Under the pieces are notes generated by a model, which was not told the DNA's origin, did not search any database, and saw only the letters and a program-made list of their open reading frames with translations. This document shows, piece after piece, positions 1 through 11,500 of a stretch of DNA of 64,000 bases. Both the position numbers and the translations under genes were made by a program. Position 1 is the stretch's first letter, and each line of letters opens with the position of its first letter. Where the stretch lies: contig OY978526.1 of the NCBI GenBank assembly GCA_963854835.1, positions 28,137,073 through 28,201,072 on the forward strand, given 5' to 3'. Source of the stretch: Megamerina dolium. Lineage: Eukaryota > Arthropoda > Insecta > Diptera > Megamerinidae.

Positions 1-2332
1 AACGTTTGAAATGGGCATGGTCACTTGCAGTAAGTCAGTTACATATCATTCTAATATTCTGTGACCATTCAGTAATAATTTTTGTTGTACAACGGGCCAG
101 TTTCTTGCTACTCTAGCAATAACAACACTATGAAATAATTTCAGGGTCTAACGACCTAGAACCGTATAGTAAAACATCCATCGTTTTTGAATTCACAAAT
201 TACATTTTTTTAATGGCCATACTAAGTTTGCAATTTTTTGCCTGAGTGTTTTTAGAATAAATGGAAAAAAAGTATTAAAATTCATATCGGAACGAAATAT
301 GTAGTTTCGGTACATAGAGTAATAATAGGTGGAATGATTTTGTGGAACAGTTTAAACCGTTAACCCTCTCACGAAAGGGTCGTTTTGACCCCTTTTTTGA
401 AAGTCTGAATAAAATGACATTTACTGGATCGCTAGAGGGTTAAAATGACTTAGAAAAATCTTTGCCGGAATATTTCATTAGGGGTATTCTCAGGCAAAAG
501 CTTTATACAAAGTACGTAAGAGTCCGCAGAATATAAAAAAGCAAATATGTCTCTTTGAAATACGCAACAATCTTTGGATTGAGCATAAACATGCTGGTGC
601 TTTGCTTAAATTTACGTCTTCCATTTTTTTAATCCATTTGAGTGGGAATCATGCCGCATCCAAAGTTGCTGCTTCACAGTGAAATTCACAATCGAATATA
701 TATGGTTTTTCTCAAAGCAGAATATCATTGCATACTTTTCGTACAACACCAACAAATTTGCACGTTATTAAAAGTATGCAATTATTAATGGCAATTTTGA
801 CGAGAAAGTCGTGTTTTAGGACTATTGCATTTTCAAATTGTAAAATGTTCTGAAAGATTAAGTTTAGTGTCATCTTCTAAAATTGGAACGACAATTCCTG
901 GTAGAAAATTACCAATATTTTCTTGATTTTTACTTTTAAATCTATTTATTTAATTATTTTAAGCTTTTGAAATTTTAATTTTGCACTTTTTTCTTAGTTC
1001 TTCTAATTTGACAGCAATTTTTCAAAATAGTTTGCTAAGAGTGATAATGGTTTGCATCCGTATATTGTATTTAAACTGCATTAAATTACTGTTCATTTAT
1101 TGGTATCAATTGCAAGCATTCAGACTTATGATGCTTTTTCATGAAAAGGAAATTTCGAAAGGACTATTTGGCTTGATGGGAAAATGACCGCTGTATTGAT
1201 TGTTCAATAATGTATATGACCCTATAACGGGTTTTTAATGTCAAATTGAAAATTTGAGAGTATTGGAAATTTAAGTACATAGTCACCGTCTAATAAAAAA
1301 AAAATTTCCGAATGATAAAATAACTTCAAATAAACATGTTTTAATGGAGCTATTCATTTTTTTTTTCATTTTTAATAATAATAAAAAATTCTCTTAAATG
1401 TAAAATGAATGCTCTTTTTGAAACATACAATATATTCGCACATTTTTACATATGACATTTGTATGTCCATACAATCATATGTTTGCTGTTGTTGCTGTCC
1501 TTTGTTGTTGTACTTAATCTTTCACAATCATTATTATTTTATTGTTGGTCATAATTTTACGCTACTTACTTGCTATGCCTCCGCATAGTCTTCATATAAA
1601 CTGTGAGGCAATTTATATATTTGTGTCTGTGTGTGTGTGTGTACATCACATATATTGCGCAATTCCTTTTCGTTAAAAATATTAGCAAAAATACGTACGT
1701 TTAATAGCGCCATGCAACAACTATGTATGAACATTATGTTGTATTGTGTTTGCCACATATATATAAAAGAACATATGCGTTGTCGAATAAGTGAAACAAT
1801 TGGTGGGATCAATGTTGTTGTAATGGTCGTTTCAGTATGCGTAATTACAATGGTCATCCAATGGTTGGCAATAAAAATCAACCACTCATACGTAAATACG
1901 GGGATACTTATACAACATATTATACATGAATATACTCGTATAGTACACTTTCATATGCATGAGTGCTTAGTTGTGTCGAAAAATAATAATAATAATAATA
2001 ATAATACAAAAGCATTTCATACATGTGCGTAATATGTCTGCATCCTGATATCCATATAATATTGATGTGATTGTTGTTGTTATTGTTTTCATTATTCCCA
2101 AAAATCGCCACAGAATGGCATACTCATCGTATTTATGTATCTCTGTGTAATGTATTCGTCGAGCAAGTCGAGCAGTGCTTTAATTTAATCTCGGCGATTA
2201 AATGGGTGTGATTTGTGTGCCATAAATTTAATATCACACACACACACATGCATATAAATGTATGAGAATGACCTGTTATTATCTACATTATTAATTTATA
2301 ATTCTCTCTCTCTCTCTCTTTGATGCGTACAG
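1..2332 (+). other. Upstream huntingtin intron (partial)
   Basis: No exon could be supported here. The stretch is AT-rich, with an interspersed repeat at about 128-735, CA and TC microsatellites (about 2234-2247 and 2305-2319) and an AAT run near 1983-2003. The (CT)n tract ending near 2320 is the pyrimidine tract of the acceptor at 2331-2332. A good donor-like GTAAGT lies at 30-35, so an exon might end at base 29. However, the reading phase needed by the exon at 2333 puts a TGA in that segment, so it was not called. Confidence 0.55.
128..735. repeat. Interspersed repeat, family R1w, uninterrupted copy
   Basis: This segment matches, in the same order, three separated blocks at 8341-8500, 12251-12432 and about 13495-13640. 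Shared landmarks are the words CACTATGAAA, GAGTGTTTTTAGAATAA, TTCATATCG, GAAAGTCTGAATAAAATG, CAAATATGTC and TGCTTCACAGT. It carries no coding signal I recognise. Its value is as the empty-site reference for the retrotransposon inserted in the other copy. Ends are approximate and the class is unknown. Confidence 0.7.
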
Positions 2333-2789
2333 CTTGAGGAAACTACATAAGGTACAACTTTACGTTTCGGATGCGAATGTATTCTATTTGCCAAATTTGG
2401 AACGTCAACTTACACCGCCGCTGATGAGACGCACTGATAAATACAGTGCCACCACTAACATGGCTGATAGCATAATTGGCACAAGACGTTTCCTTAGTAA
2501 TCAGTTTGATTTGAATTTTGTGTGGCAACAAATGGAGGCATATGCACAACCCACAGTCAGTGATGGTGGCGATGATACAATATCAACACATAGCGGCAGC
2601 GGTGATAACAGTGATACTATGGGTGGCGGCAGAACGGCTGCAACGGCATCGGGACGTGGTGGCGGCGGCGGCGATAATGATGCATTGGATGCGGCTACAA
2701 AAAATTACCGTTATTTCACCAAGCAATCAGACGTGGACATTAAGAGTAGCACTCAACTGATATTCGATGTAATGATGCAGACAATTGAG
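2333..2789 (+). CDS. htt: Huntingtin, internal coding exon (first in window)
   Basis: Exon of 457 nt: one base completing the previous codon, then 152 full codons. The acceptor is a (CT)n tract followed by ACAG; the donor is GAG|GTGAGT. The translated part has an ordinary helical start, then a low-complexity Gly/Ser/Asp/Thr-rich block at about residues 76-119, including a run of five Gly, then the segment ending in MMQTIE. It is assigned to huntingtin because it ends in phase 0 and joins in frame to the following exons, which are huntingtin by similarity. The block looks like a lineage-specific disordered loop. I do not recognise this exon by itself, so its identity rests on position and phase. 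Confidence 0.78.
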
Positions 2790-5711
2790 GTGAGTAAAAC
2801 GGAACGAACTTCGTTTGAGGGGAGTATTCGAAAAGTAGTAGAGGCGGGGTGAGGATGTCTATTGAAGCACGTTGTGTGCCACTTTAACTTTGCCAACCAA
2901 CAATATTTGTTGCAACAATAACAAAAAGCAACATCAGCAGCAATGACGTAATCTGTCGAAATTGCCGCAACGAAGAAATTTAAATTCATTACACATACGT
3001 TGTTTGGTTACTTGGGTTCATGTGTATGCGGCAACCATATGTGCCGCTCATGCCACTACATATGTATATGCTGTGAGTTGTTCAAATTATTTTTGACATA
3101 AATTCAGTTGAACTGAACTGGCGCAAAATTTTGCTACCTCCTTCGTTAGTTTCAACGCAATCAATTGATGTGCCGACGACGAGGTTCTTCCAACTGTCAT
3201 CATAAATTTGTATATGGGTACGTACGAGTACATATATGATAATGGGGACAAGGAATGGTAGCGTGCTCGCCTGCATACGACAGTATTATCTACTCGACTG
3301 CCTATTTGCTTGCAAACTTGTCTCATTTGGTTTGGTTATTGGCCGTATTGATGCGTGAGTCGGCAAGTGAATGAGAAGGCAGCCAGGCTGAGCAAGCATA
3401 CGATACGATATCATCAAACTAGGAAATATGCACGTACCACAGACACCACCACTAGTACATATCTAGTTATGTACATACAAATATATGGATAAGAACCCAA
3501 CTGCCATATATATGTACACCCATACCGTACAATGTTTCTCACTTACTCACTCACTTACTCACTCACTCACTCATTCACTCATATACATTTACTAAATTTG
3601 AATTTGGGGAAAAGTCAAATTTTGTGTCACTTTGCATAATTTGCTTTTCGAATGCAAGTGTGGGTAGTAAGTAATACTGTTGATGAGATTTCTGCTAAGG
3701 CAGAGTTTCGTTTGTGAGACTTTTTCACTTTGAAATAAGACTGAGTTTGAGTGTTTGAGTTAAATGTTACAAATCGACTACATCAGTATTTCTAACCGTA
3801 AATTAAAAATGTCTTCAAAAAGTGTTGAACTTTGCAGTGGACCGAAAGTCATAGTTATGTATTTGAACCACAAGTTGATTTTCAACTTTTTGATATTTTA
3901 GTATTTTGCAAATTTAAAATTTGCTCTATTGAGATCAGTAAAGTAGTATATTATTAGTATAGGTTGATTTCTTCAGGGTTTTTCTAACCTCAAAAATGAA
4001 ACTTTAAAAAATATCCGTAAAAAGTCTTTTTTTGAGATTAGAAAAAGAACTGATGTTGCTGGTAGAAAGTCGACAGACCAGAGTAGTCAACTAGCTTTTG
4101 GAGTCGCTGAAGGTCACCTAGAGATTTGTTTCTAACCTCAAAAAAACTGAAATATTGCCGAGGACGGATTCAGTTTGAGTTTCGTTTTTCTGTGGGACTA
4201 TGTTATTTTTTTTTTTTTGAACCAGAAATAAAAAACTGGGTCACACTTTATTTTTGTTCATATTTAGAAATTTTCTCTGGACCAGAAATAACAAATTTTT
4301 GAGAAATACATTTTATTTTGGCGCCAGTTAGAAATTCTAATCACTGTCAGCTTCTCCAGAGGTTCCAGAGCCATATAACACCTTCTTGACTGGATTGAGT
4401 TCTTCCATTCGTTCGACATAACTGAGCCAGCGCTTATCTATGTCATTATTGGTACACATCCACGTACGCAAATAGATCCAAAGACCTTTGATAGGATTCT
4501 TATCTCGAAAACTCCAAGCATTTTCTCTGCCGCGGGGAAAAGTGTCCACACGCCATATGTTAGACGTGATGAGAGACTTATAAAGCCTGTTTTTCGTTTT
4601 TCGATAACGGGCTCGACTTCTCAGTTACAAGAGCGATTTTCAAAATATCTCCTGATTGACGTCATATCTGGCGTTAATGCTAGTTCCAAGATAAACAAAA
4701 TACGTTAGTACGTCAAAAGTCTAATTGGTGATGGTTGTTGAACGTGTTGCCGAAGATGCCGGGACAGTTTGTATTTTGACACTAGGTGCTTCAATTTGCC
4801 ATTGTTTACCGCAAGACCCAGTTAATCCGTTTTTGCCAGTGCCATTATGTCGTGATTCAGCAGCTCGTATTATTTTCTCCACAATCGAATTGAAGAAGTC
4901 ACATGATAACGAATCATATTGTCTGAGACCTGGTTCGGTATTATACGTGGGGAAGAGGTCATTCCCAATTTTCACTATACAATGAGAATTAAGCATTGGC
5001 ATTCTACAAAGTTGTTGTGTAGAAGTAATCCCTTAACGGACTGTCGGAAGCGGTGTCAATCAATGTTTCTTGGGTCGTCTTCTATATTTATCGATGGTGA
5101 TTTATTTGGTTTGAAGCCACACTAACAAGGTCCAACCAGGTTGTTGAACTAGAGCTTCAATCTTTCACACAATACGGATAATCCACGTCAGTTGACTCAT
5201 ATTGTGAGGCATCGTTACGTATGTGTGGAGCTGAGAACCCAGACAGTCTAGGGGATTTGGTTGATTGAACATCAAAACCATTAACCGTGATTGGGCGCAA
5301 TCTACTCGGCTGGCGAAATAGTTTTTAGCATTGCCATTCCGTAACTTGGAGAAGTGTTCCCTCTAAAGACTCAGTATTCTCTAAATATCTAACCAGTTTC
5401 CCATTTTTGTCATGGCAGAAAGGGTTTCCGGTTATAAACCTCCACTCAGGCGCTTGATCTTCTCCAAGAATAATTTTGATGTGCACATTATAAAAATTAG
5501 AAAATAATTAATTTTTTTTATAATTATTACCGACTTTGATTTAAATTGCAAAAAGTTTAAAGCCACAGTGCAGTAATTATTCACAATTAAATGTATCACT
5601 ATTAATCTTACATCGACAATTAAATGCATGTGACAATGTTAAACAATCTAAATCGAATATTAAACTATTTGCTTTATTTTCATTCTCATCGCTTTTGTAC
5701 TATTTTTACAG
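2790..5711 (+). other. Huntingtin intron
   Basis: Intron between GTGAGT at 2790 and TTTTTACAG at 5711. It contains an ACTC-type simple repeat at about 3540-3582, AT-rich sequence, and a decayed reverse transcriptase fragment at about 4330-5330 on the minus strand. No other exon was seen. Confidence 0.75.
4330..5330 (-). pseudogene. Decayed non-LTR reverse transcriptase fragment
   Basis: Minus-strand frames, broken by stops and frameshifts, give recognisable reverse transcriptase pieces. One has the form PGLRQYDSLSCDFFN (4721-5002), close to the GLRQGDxLSxxLFN motif of non-LTR elements. Next comes FVYLGTSI, then an ICVRG / VERMEELNPVKKVLYG type C-terminal block (4337-4549). The order is correct for one element read from 5330 down to 4330. 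The YADD box is not readable. The exact clade is uncertain; this motif set is common in RTE/CR1-like insect elements. Confidence 0.6.
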
Positions 5712-5849
5712 AGTAATTACGTATTGGTGCTACCGAATTTAGTGAAATTTTGTGAAATTTGCGAAAGTCGTGATCAAATCAAATGGATTAAGGATAAAGC
5801 TTTAAAATTACAAGAAATTATACCAATGGATGACACCATTTCACATCAG
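5712..5849 (+). CDS. htt: Huntingtin, internal coding exon
   Basis: Exon of 138 nt, 46 codons, phase 0 at both ends. The acceptor is TATTTTTACAG| and the donor CAG|GTATGT. It encodes a helical segment beginning SNYVLVLPNLV and ending DDTISHQ, without low-complexity sequence, as expected for a HEAT-type repeat helix pair. It joins in frame to the preceding and following exons. Identity is by linkage to the clearly huntingtin 3' exons. Confidence 0.82.
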
Positions 5850-6526
5850 GTATGTAATGGTTATTTTATATATAATTTTTTATTTTTTTGCTATCACAAC
5901 CTTTTATATTACTTTTAAGTAAGTATTTACATAGAATGTAAAACAAAGAATGGAAGAAAAGCAGTATGTGATGGGGTTACTAGTAGCAGTATTGTTTGAA
6001 GGACATGGAATCTTGATGCCATATTTGCACTACTTGCATGTGCTTGGTTGCATTCGTATAGTGTACTTATTCTTCTTCTGCTTCTATCACTAACAGCTTT
6101 ACAGTAGTTTCACAATCTATTGCTATGTCTCTCAGTTTGTCTAGTTGTTTGTGTACATCCATTTATACATTCTACATTCTTCCATCACCACCACCACTAC
6201 ATAGATGCATTGTAAATTCATTGCATGTATGCCTTGTTACAAAGCTTATAACATTACTTGTTGGTGGTGGTGGTGGTGATGGTGGTTAATGTATGTATGT
6301 CGATCCATTTGACCATTCATCTGTCCATCTCTTCCACATTCTCATTCTATCTTTGTCTTAATATCTACTATCAGGTACCTACTACGAGTACGAGTGTGTG
6401 CGTATTTTTTAGTATGACTGTATAGTTACACAATATCTACCATATTTTTACTTACTATTTCGTATACTCATCTCTTGTATGCATGCTTCTTGTTCTGGTT
6501 CTTATTCACATTCTTCTTTTTTGCAG
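5850..6526 (+). other. Huntingtin intron
   Basis: Short intron of 677 bp from GTATGT to TTCTTTTTTGCAG. It contains (GGT)n near 6262-6288 and otherwise AT-rich sequence. No element or extra exon was seen. Confidence 0.85.
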
Positions 6527-6786
6527 CACTTAATCTACTTAGTGTGCAAAACACAAGCGATGCTGATACCGACCTTTGGTGAATTGCAACAATTGTGTAC
6601 GCTTATTGGGAACTACTTGAAGAGTTCGCATGTATTCATACGCAATGCAACGCTGGCCGGTGTGTTGTCCTTGTTGGAGTGCTGTTGCAAAACGAACACC
6701 ACCATTGGCAAGTTAAGTGAGGAGCTAGCCTTACTGAGGGATTTAATTGTTGGCTACATTAATAGACATGGGATTATCGATGAAAG
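6527..6786 (+). CDS. htt: Huntingtin, internal coding exon
   Basis: Exon of 260 nt, entering in phase 0 and leaving with two bases of an AGC codon completed at 20140. It is flanked by TTTTTTGCAG| and AG|GTGAGT. The 86 full codons encode an alpha-helical, Cys-rich repeat region (HLIYLVCKTQAML ... LAGVLSLLECCCKT ... HGIIDE). The pattern fits the C-terminal HEAT domain of huntingtin, a large cytoplasmic scaffold involved in vesicle transport and autophagy. Identity is supported by frame continuity with later exons. Confidence 0.85.
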
Positions 6787-7474
6787 GTGAGTATGAAATG
6801 TAACAAAACGAAAGAGTGTGAAGATATACCCATACGTATAGATCGTAGAAGAGCCAAAGGACAAACGAACGAACAAATGAACGATATATGTATGTATATG
6901 GAAATGTGTTGTGTGTGTGTATATATATGCCAGTGTGATATATTTTATGTATAAATTGTGGCACTGGCTTCGTTATGGTGATGTTACTACCTTCATATAT
7001 ATTGTGTGGATGTATTTTTATAGCATTTCTAATGATTATTTTATGTTTTAAACATAATATTAGCTTAGTTAGATAAACACTCTGGCTCACACTCACAAAA
7101 GATGTTCTCATTCACTCAGTGGGGAAAAAGTTAGTGGTAATACTATATAAGCTTGTTTTTTAAACTTATGGAACTATTAAAGCATAAATACATTATATAC
7201 ATTCATACCCTTAGATATATATATGATCGTATATGTGTTGTGGTCTCATTCACTGATGGTAAAAAATAGAAAAATTTTTATATTTAAACAGATGGATTTT
7301 TGTATTTTCATAATGCAAATTAGTAAGAAGCATTGATTTTCTTAATGATTTGGTATACATACGTGTGTAGTTTAGATCAGAAAGAATATTTAGCTTGCTT
7401 TTCGAGTTCCAAAGGTGGTTAAGATGAGTACGAGTATTTATATTTCGGGAATAGCAAATAATAACAAACATTTT

Positions 7475-7960
7475 TAAATAAAAACGGCTTTATTGTTTTT
7501 CAAAATATTCACCATGATGATCACTGCGCTTTTGCATTCGTTCAAACCATTTGTCATAGCAGTTTTTCCATTCCTCCTGAGACACTTCCAAAACATGGCT
7601 TTTCAACGCTTCAACTACTTCTTTGGCGCTCGTAAATCGTTGACCACGCAGTTAATCTTTGTATTCGGGAACAAGAAGAAGGCATTGGGTGCCAAAATCA
7701 GGACTGTACGGAGAATGAGTCATCAATTCGATGTTTTGACTGGTCAAAAATTCACCTGTTTGACAAGATGTGTGACATTCTCATCTTTGGCGGCTGGTTT
7801 TGCGAATTTCTCTGAATAGTTCCGACAAACAAATGGTCGTGTACCACTCAGAATTGACCGTCCTACGTTGCTCAAGCGGAACAGTGGCCACATGATCTGA
7901 TGATCCCAGATGTTAAAAAGTTGTTCTGAAAAAATAAAATGATCGGGACTAAACTATGTT
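7475..7960 (-). mobile_element. Mariner transposase C-terminal remnant
   Basis: The minus strand read through a few stops gives the typical mariner C-terminus: a PYSPDFGTQCLLLVPEYKD block, then LRGQRFTSAKEVVEAL, and a terminal WFERMQKRSDHHGEYFEKQ followed by a stop. This is the third-Asp (D34D) region and tail of a mariner transposase. The HSPYSPDFG box contains the catalytic third Asp; upstream domains are missing or unreadable, so the copy is dead. Terminal inverted repeats were not found. Confidence 0.75.
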
Positions 7961-8488
7961 TAGTATTATGACAGTCGATTTCGTACAACCAAACTCTCAA
8001 TATTCACATTTGCTGAATTTTTTAACACAGCCTTTCGTCATGGTATTTTTTTAATCAAGGACTATTTAAATGTCAAGATTTATAAATGGCTTCAAAAATT
8101 AGCTGTAGTGGAACTTTCACCCCGGGTTTTCGTTCATCACTGTTGTAACCTCTTATCAAGCTGAAAACCACCGTCATAAATCCTGCACACTGATAAAAAA
8201 AATGTTCTTTCACTTCGGTCGATATTCGACCACAGAACCTGCAGACAGCTGTCGCTACCCACTAGACAGTTGAGCCAAGGAAAGCAAGAAAACATTTATT
8301 AAAAAAATAAACGTGGTTTGGGTATTCACTAGTTGTGTGGTACAAATAACACTATGAAACAATTTCTGGGAGCGAAATGATTTCAACTTTGGGTGAACGA
8401 CCTATATGGGTCAGTAAATCTTCCAAACCTTTTTGAATTTAAGTTATTAAGTATGCAATTTTTTGTTTGAGTGTTTTTAGAATAAGTA

Positions 8489-8500
8489 GAAAAAAGGGTT
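8489..8500. repeat. Target-site duplication, left copy
   Basis: The 12-mer GAAAAAAGGGTT is identical to 12239-12250 and abuts the 3' end of the retrotransposon. Confidence 0.9.
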
Positions 8501-11500
8501 ATTTATTTATAAATTTAGGGATTAGCCGAATCAGACCACTTATATGGGTCCCTTTTCGTCCCTCAAATCGTGTGTTAATTATTTGTTCGGTTGCAGAATT
8601 CTTCTACTTCCTTCCTCATAATAACATCACGCGTTATTTCAAGCATCTCTTTGTGGGGTATGTTCCACATTTCGAGTTCATCAATAAATTGGCGACCCAG
8701 TGTGGACAACCTCCTGCTTGCCAATGCAGGACACTGGCACACTATGTGCGCCGCTGTCTCTGCCTCTTCCATGCATAATCTGCAAATATCAGCATCCTCC
8801 CCATCAACAAGACCCATCTTGCTGAGATGGTACCTGAAATTGCCATGCCCAGTTATTAATGCAGTCAACCAGCTTAGAGTCATTCGTCCTAGACTGAGAG
8901 CCCTCCCCGATTCACTGCCCTTTGATAGCCTCAACGAAGCCTTTGCCTGTCTACAAGTAGATAAGTTCTCCCATCTCGTGAGATGAAGTTTCTTTATCCA
9001 CTCTTCGACCTTTTCCTTCACCGTCCCGCTGCTGAGAGCAACTACTGGTTCCGGTCCATAAAATTCAGCTTCAGATCCTTGTCTAGCCAAGGAGTCTGCA
9101 GCTTCATTCTGTTCTATACCAATGTGTCCCTTCACCCACATAAGAGTAATCGCATTACTACGAGCACACCCATTAAGTTTCTGAACACATTCGAGCGCCA
9201 ACTTAGAAGATACCGTAGGTTGTTGCAGCCGCCTGACCACCGCCTGGTTATCGAGTGCTAGCAAGATTTTCTTACCTTGCACCTTTCCATCCAGTAGATG
9301 GTCTAACGCATGCATTAGACCTAGCATTTCTGCTTGGTATACCGATACGTATCTTCCCAGATTCAGAGTGCATGCCAGTCCCAACTCTTTAGAGAAGATT
9401 CCAGCACCCGCTCTGCCATCCATTAATGAACCATCTGTAAAAATACTGATGTCATTTTCCTCACATACATCATGTGTGAGGCCGTCTTCAATGAGTGTTC
9501 TGTGTGACTTTTCAGTCATCTTCAGCCTACCCATTCCCTCCATTGGCATCTGCGACTCCTTTACACTGCTATATAGCAGTGACAGGATGCCCCTGTGCCC
9601 CCTCTCTGTGCCGAATCCATACCAATTATTGGTTGTCTTCAGACGTAATGCTGTTAATGCCGCTGACTTCATAATATGCAAGTCCAACGGCAGCAGCCCG
9701 AGAAAAACTTCCAATGCTTCTACTGGGGTCGTCCGGATAGCTCCGGTAATCCCAATACAAGCCATTCTTTGTACCCTATCTAACTTACTTTTCGCGGTCT
9801 TTTGGGTGACCTTAGGCCACCAGACCACAGCAGCATATGTTATTAAGGGTCTGACCATCGTTGTGTAGATCCAGTGCGCTGCTCTGGGAGTGATTCCCCA
9901 CATGAGACCGAACACTCTCTTACACTGATGCAATACCCGCTTGCCCTTCTGAATCTTGTCATCGACGTGACTATTCCAAGTCAGCTTGTTATCCAGGATG
10001 ACACCTAGATACTTTACTTCCTTGGATACGTTGATGTTCGATCCAAAAAGCCTAAGAGGGTCTATTGTTAGTCCAGTCCTCCTTTTAGTAAAGAGTACTG
10101 TTTCCGACTTACTAGCATTTACAGAGAGACCTTGTTCCGTGCACCATCCTTCAACCATTTTGAGTGCACCTCTCATGGTATCATAAATAGTGTCCAGGAA
10201 CTTACCGCTCACCGTTACCGCTATGTCATCTGCATACCCGACGGTGTGTATGCCTTTTGAGTCCAGAAGCTGAAGTAGGGAATCGACCGTGATGTTCCAA
10301 AGGATGGGCGATAATACTCCCCCCTGTGGACACCCTTTGACTACCCTACCTCTGAGTCTGTAACTCCCATTTTGAAAGTTTATTGCCCTTTTCCTCAGCA
10401 TGCTGTCCACCCACCTTATAATGGTTGGGCTGACTTCACGAGAAGCAAGGGCCATCCTTAGCTTATCGAAACCAATCTTATCGAAGGCACCTTCTATATC
10501 CATAAAAGTAGACATAGATATCCCTCCACAAGACAGTTCCCTCTCCGCTACGCGAACGAGTTCGTGCAGGGCCGTTTCAGTGGATTTGCCAGCTCTGTAC
10601 GCGTGCTGACACCTGCTCAGTGGTTTTGTCAGAAGCGTTGTCCCTTCCATGTAGTCCGCCAGTACTCCTTCCATACATTTAAGCAGAAAGGAGGTCAAGC
10701 TAACCGGCCGGAAAGATTTAGCCTCTGAGTAGTCCCTTTTTCCCGGCTTTGGAAGAAAGACAACCTTAGTCTCTCTCCATTGAGTCGGGATATATCCTGT
10801 AGCCAGGCAAGTAATAAATATTCCCAGAAGCCTGTCTACCAGAGCTTCTGCTCCCCACTGAAGTAGGGCTGGAAATATCCCATCTGTACCCGCTGTTTTG
10901 AATGGAGAGAAACGCTTAATGGCGTTTATCACTCCATCTCTGGTGACTATCCTTTCAGCTTCCAATCTTTCATTCCTGTTTGCACCCTTGCGGGTGGCTT
11001 CCCAAGGATCTTCCGATCTAAAGCTTCCTGGAAAATGCACCTCCATCAGGTATTTCAGTGACTCTCCGATTGTCTCTGTAAAGGATCCATTCGTTTTGCG
11101 AATTAATCCCAACTTTGACACCGGGTCCTTTGATATGATCCTCTGTAATCTACATACATCGGTCATATCTTGCATATTTGAGCAAAATTCCCTCCACGTT
11201 TTCCTTTTACGGTTGCGTAGAGTCTTCTTCAGCTCCCTTTTCTTTGACTTGTAGTCGTCCCATGCGTTGGGGTCCCCTCTCATGTGACGATTAAAAGCCT
11301 TCCTTGTCTCCTTTTTCATGGATTCCAGTTCCCCATTCCACCATGGAGTGGGATCTCCTTCGTCCACTACCGTCAGAGGACATGAAGCTTCAAATGCTTT
11401 GATCATGGCTGAGCTGATAGCCCTCACCTGATACTCAACATCTGCAGTTGTTCTAGGTCTCTTAAACCTCCTTGGCAATAATTCCTCAAGAACTTCGCAG

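Noticed and set aside
1..35. Possible exon ending at base 29 before GTAAGT
   Set aside because: The phase required by the exon at 2333 places TGA at 7-9. Other phases do not fit, and 29 bp is too little to judge.
1631..2032. 133-codon open frame with an Asn run
   Set aside because: The Asn run is an AAT microsatellite and the rest is low-complexity AT-rich sequence; an opposite-strand frame is equally long. No splice context supports it.
7493..7819. 108-codon + strand open frame
   Set aside because: It is the antisense of a mariner C-terminal region.
9368..9868. 166-codon + strand open frame and similar frames at 10898-11254 and 11786-12067
   Set aside because: They are antisense shadows of the retrotransposon frame on the minus strand.
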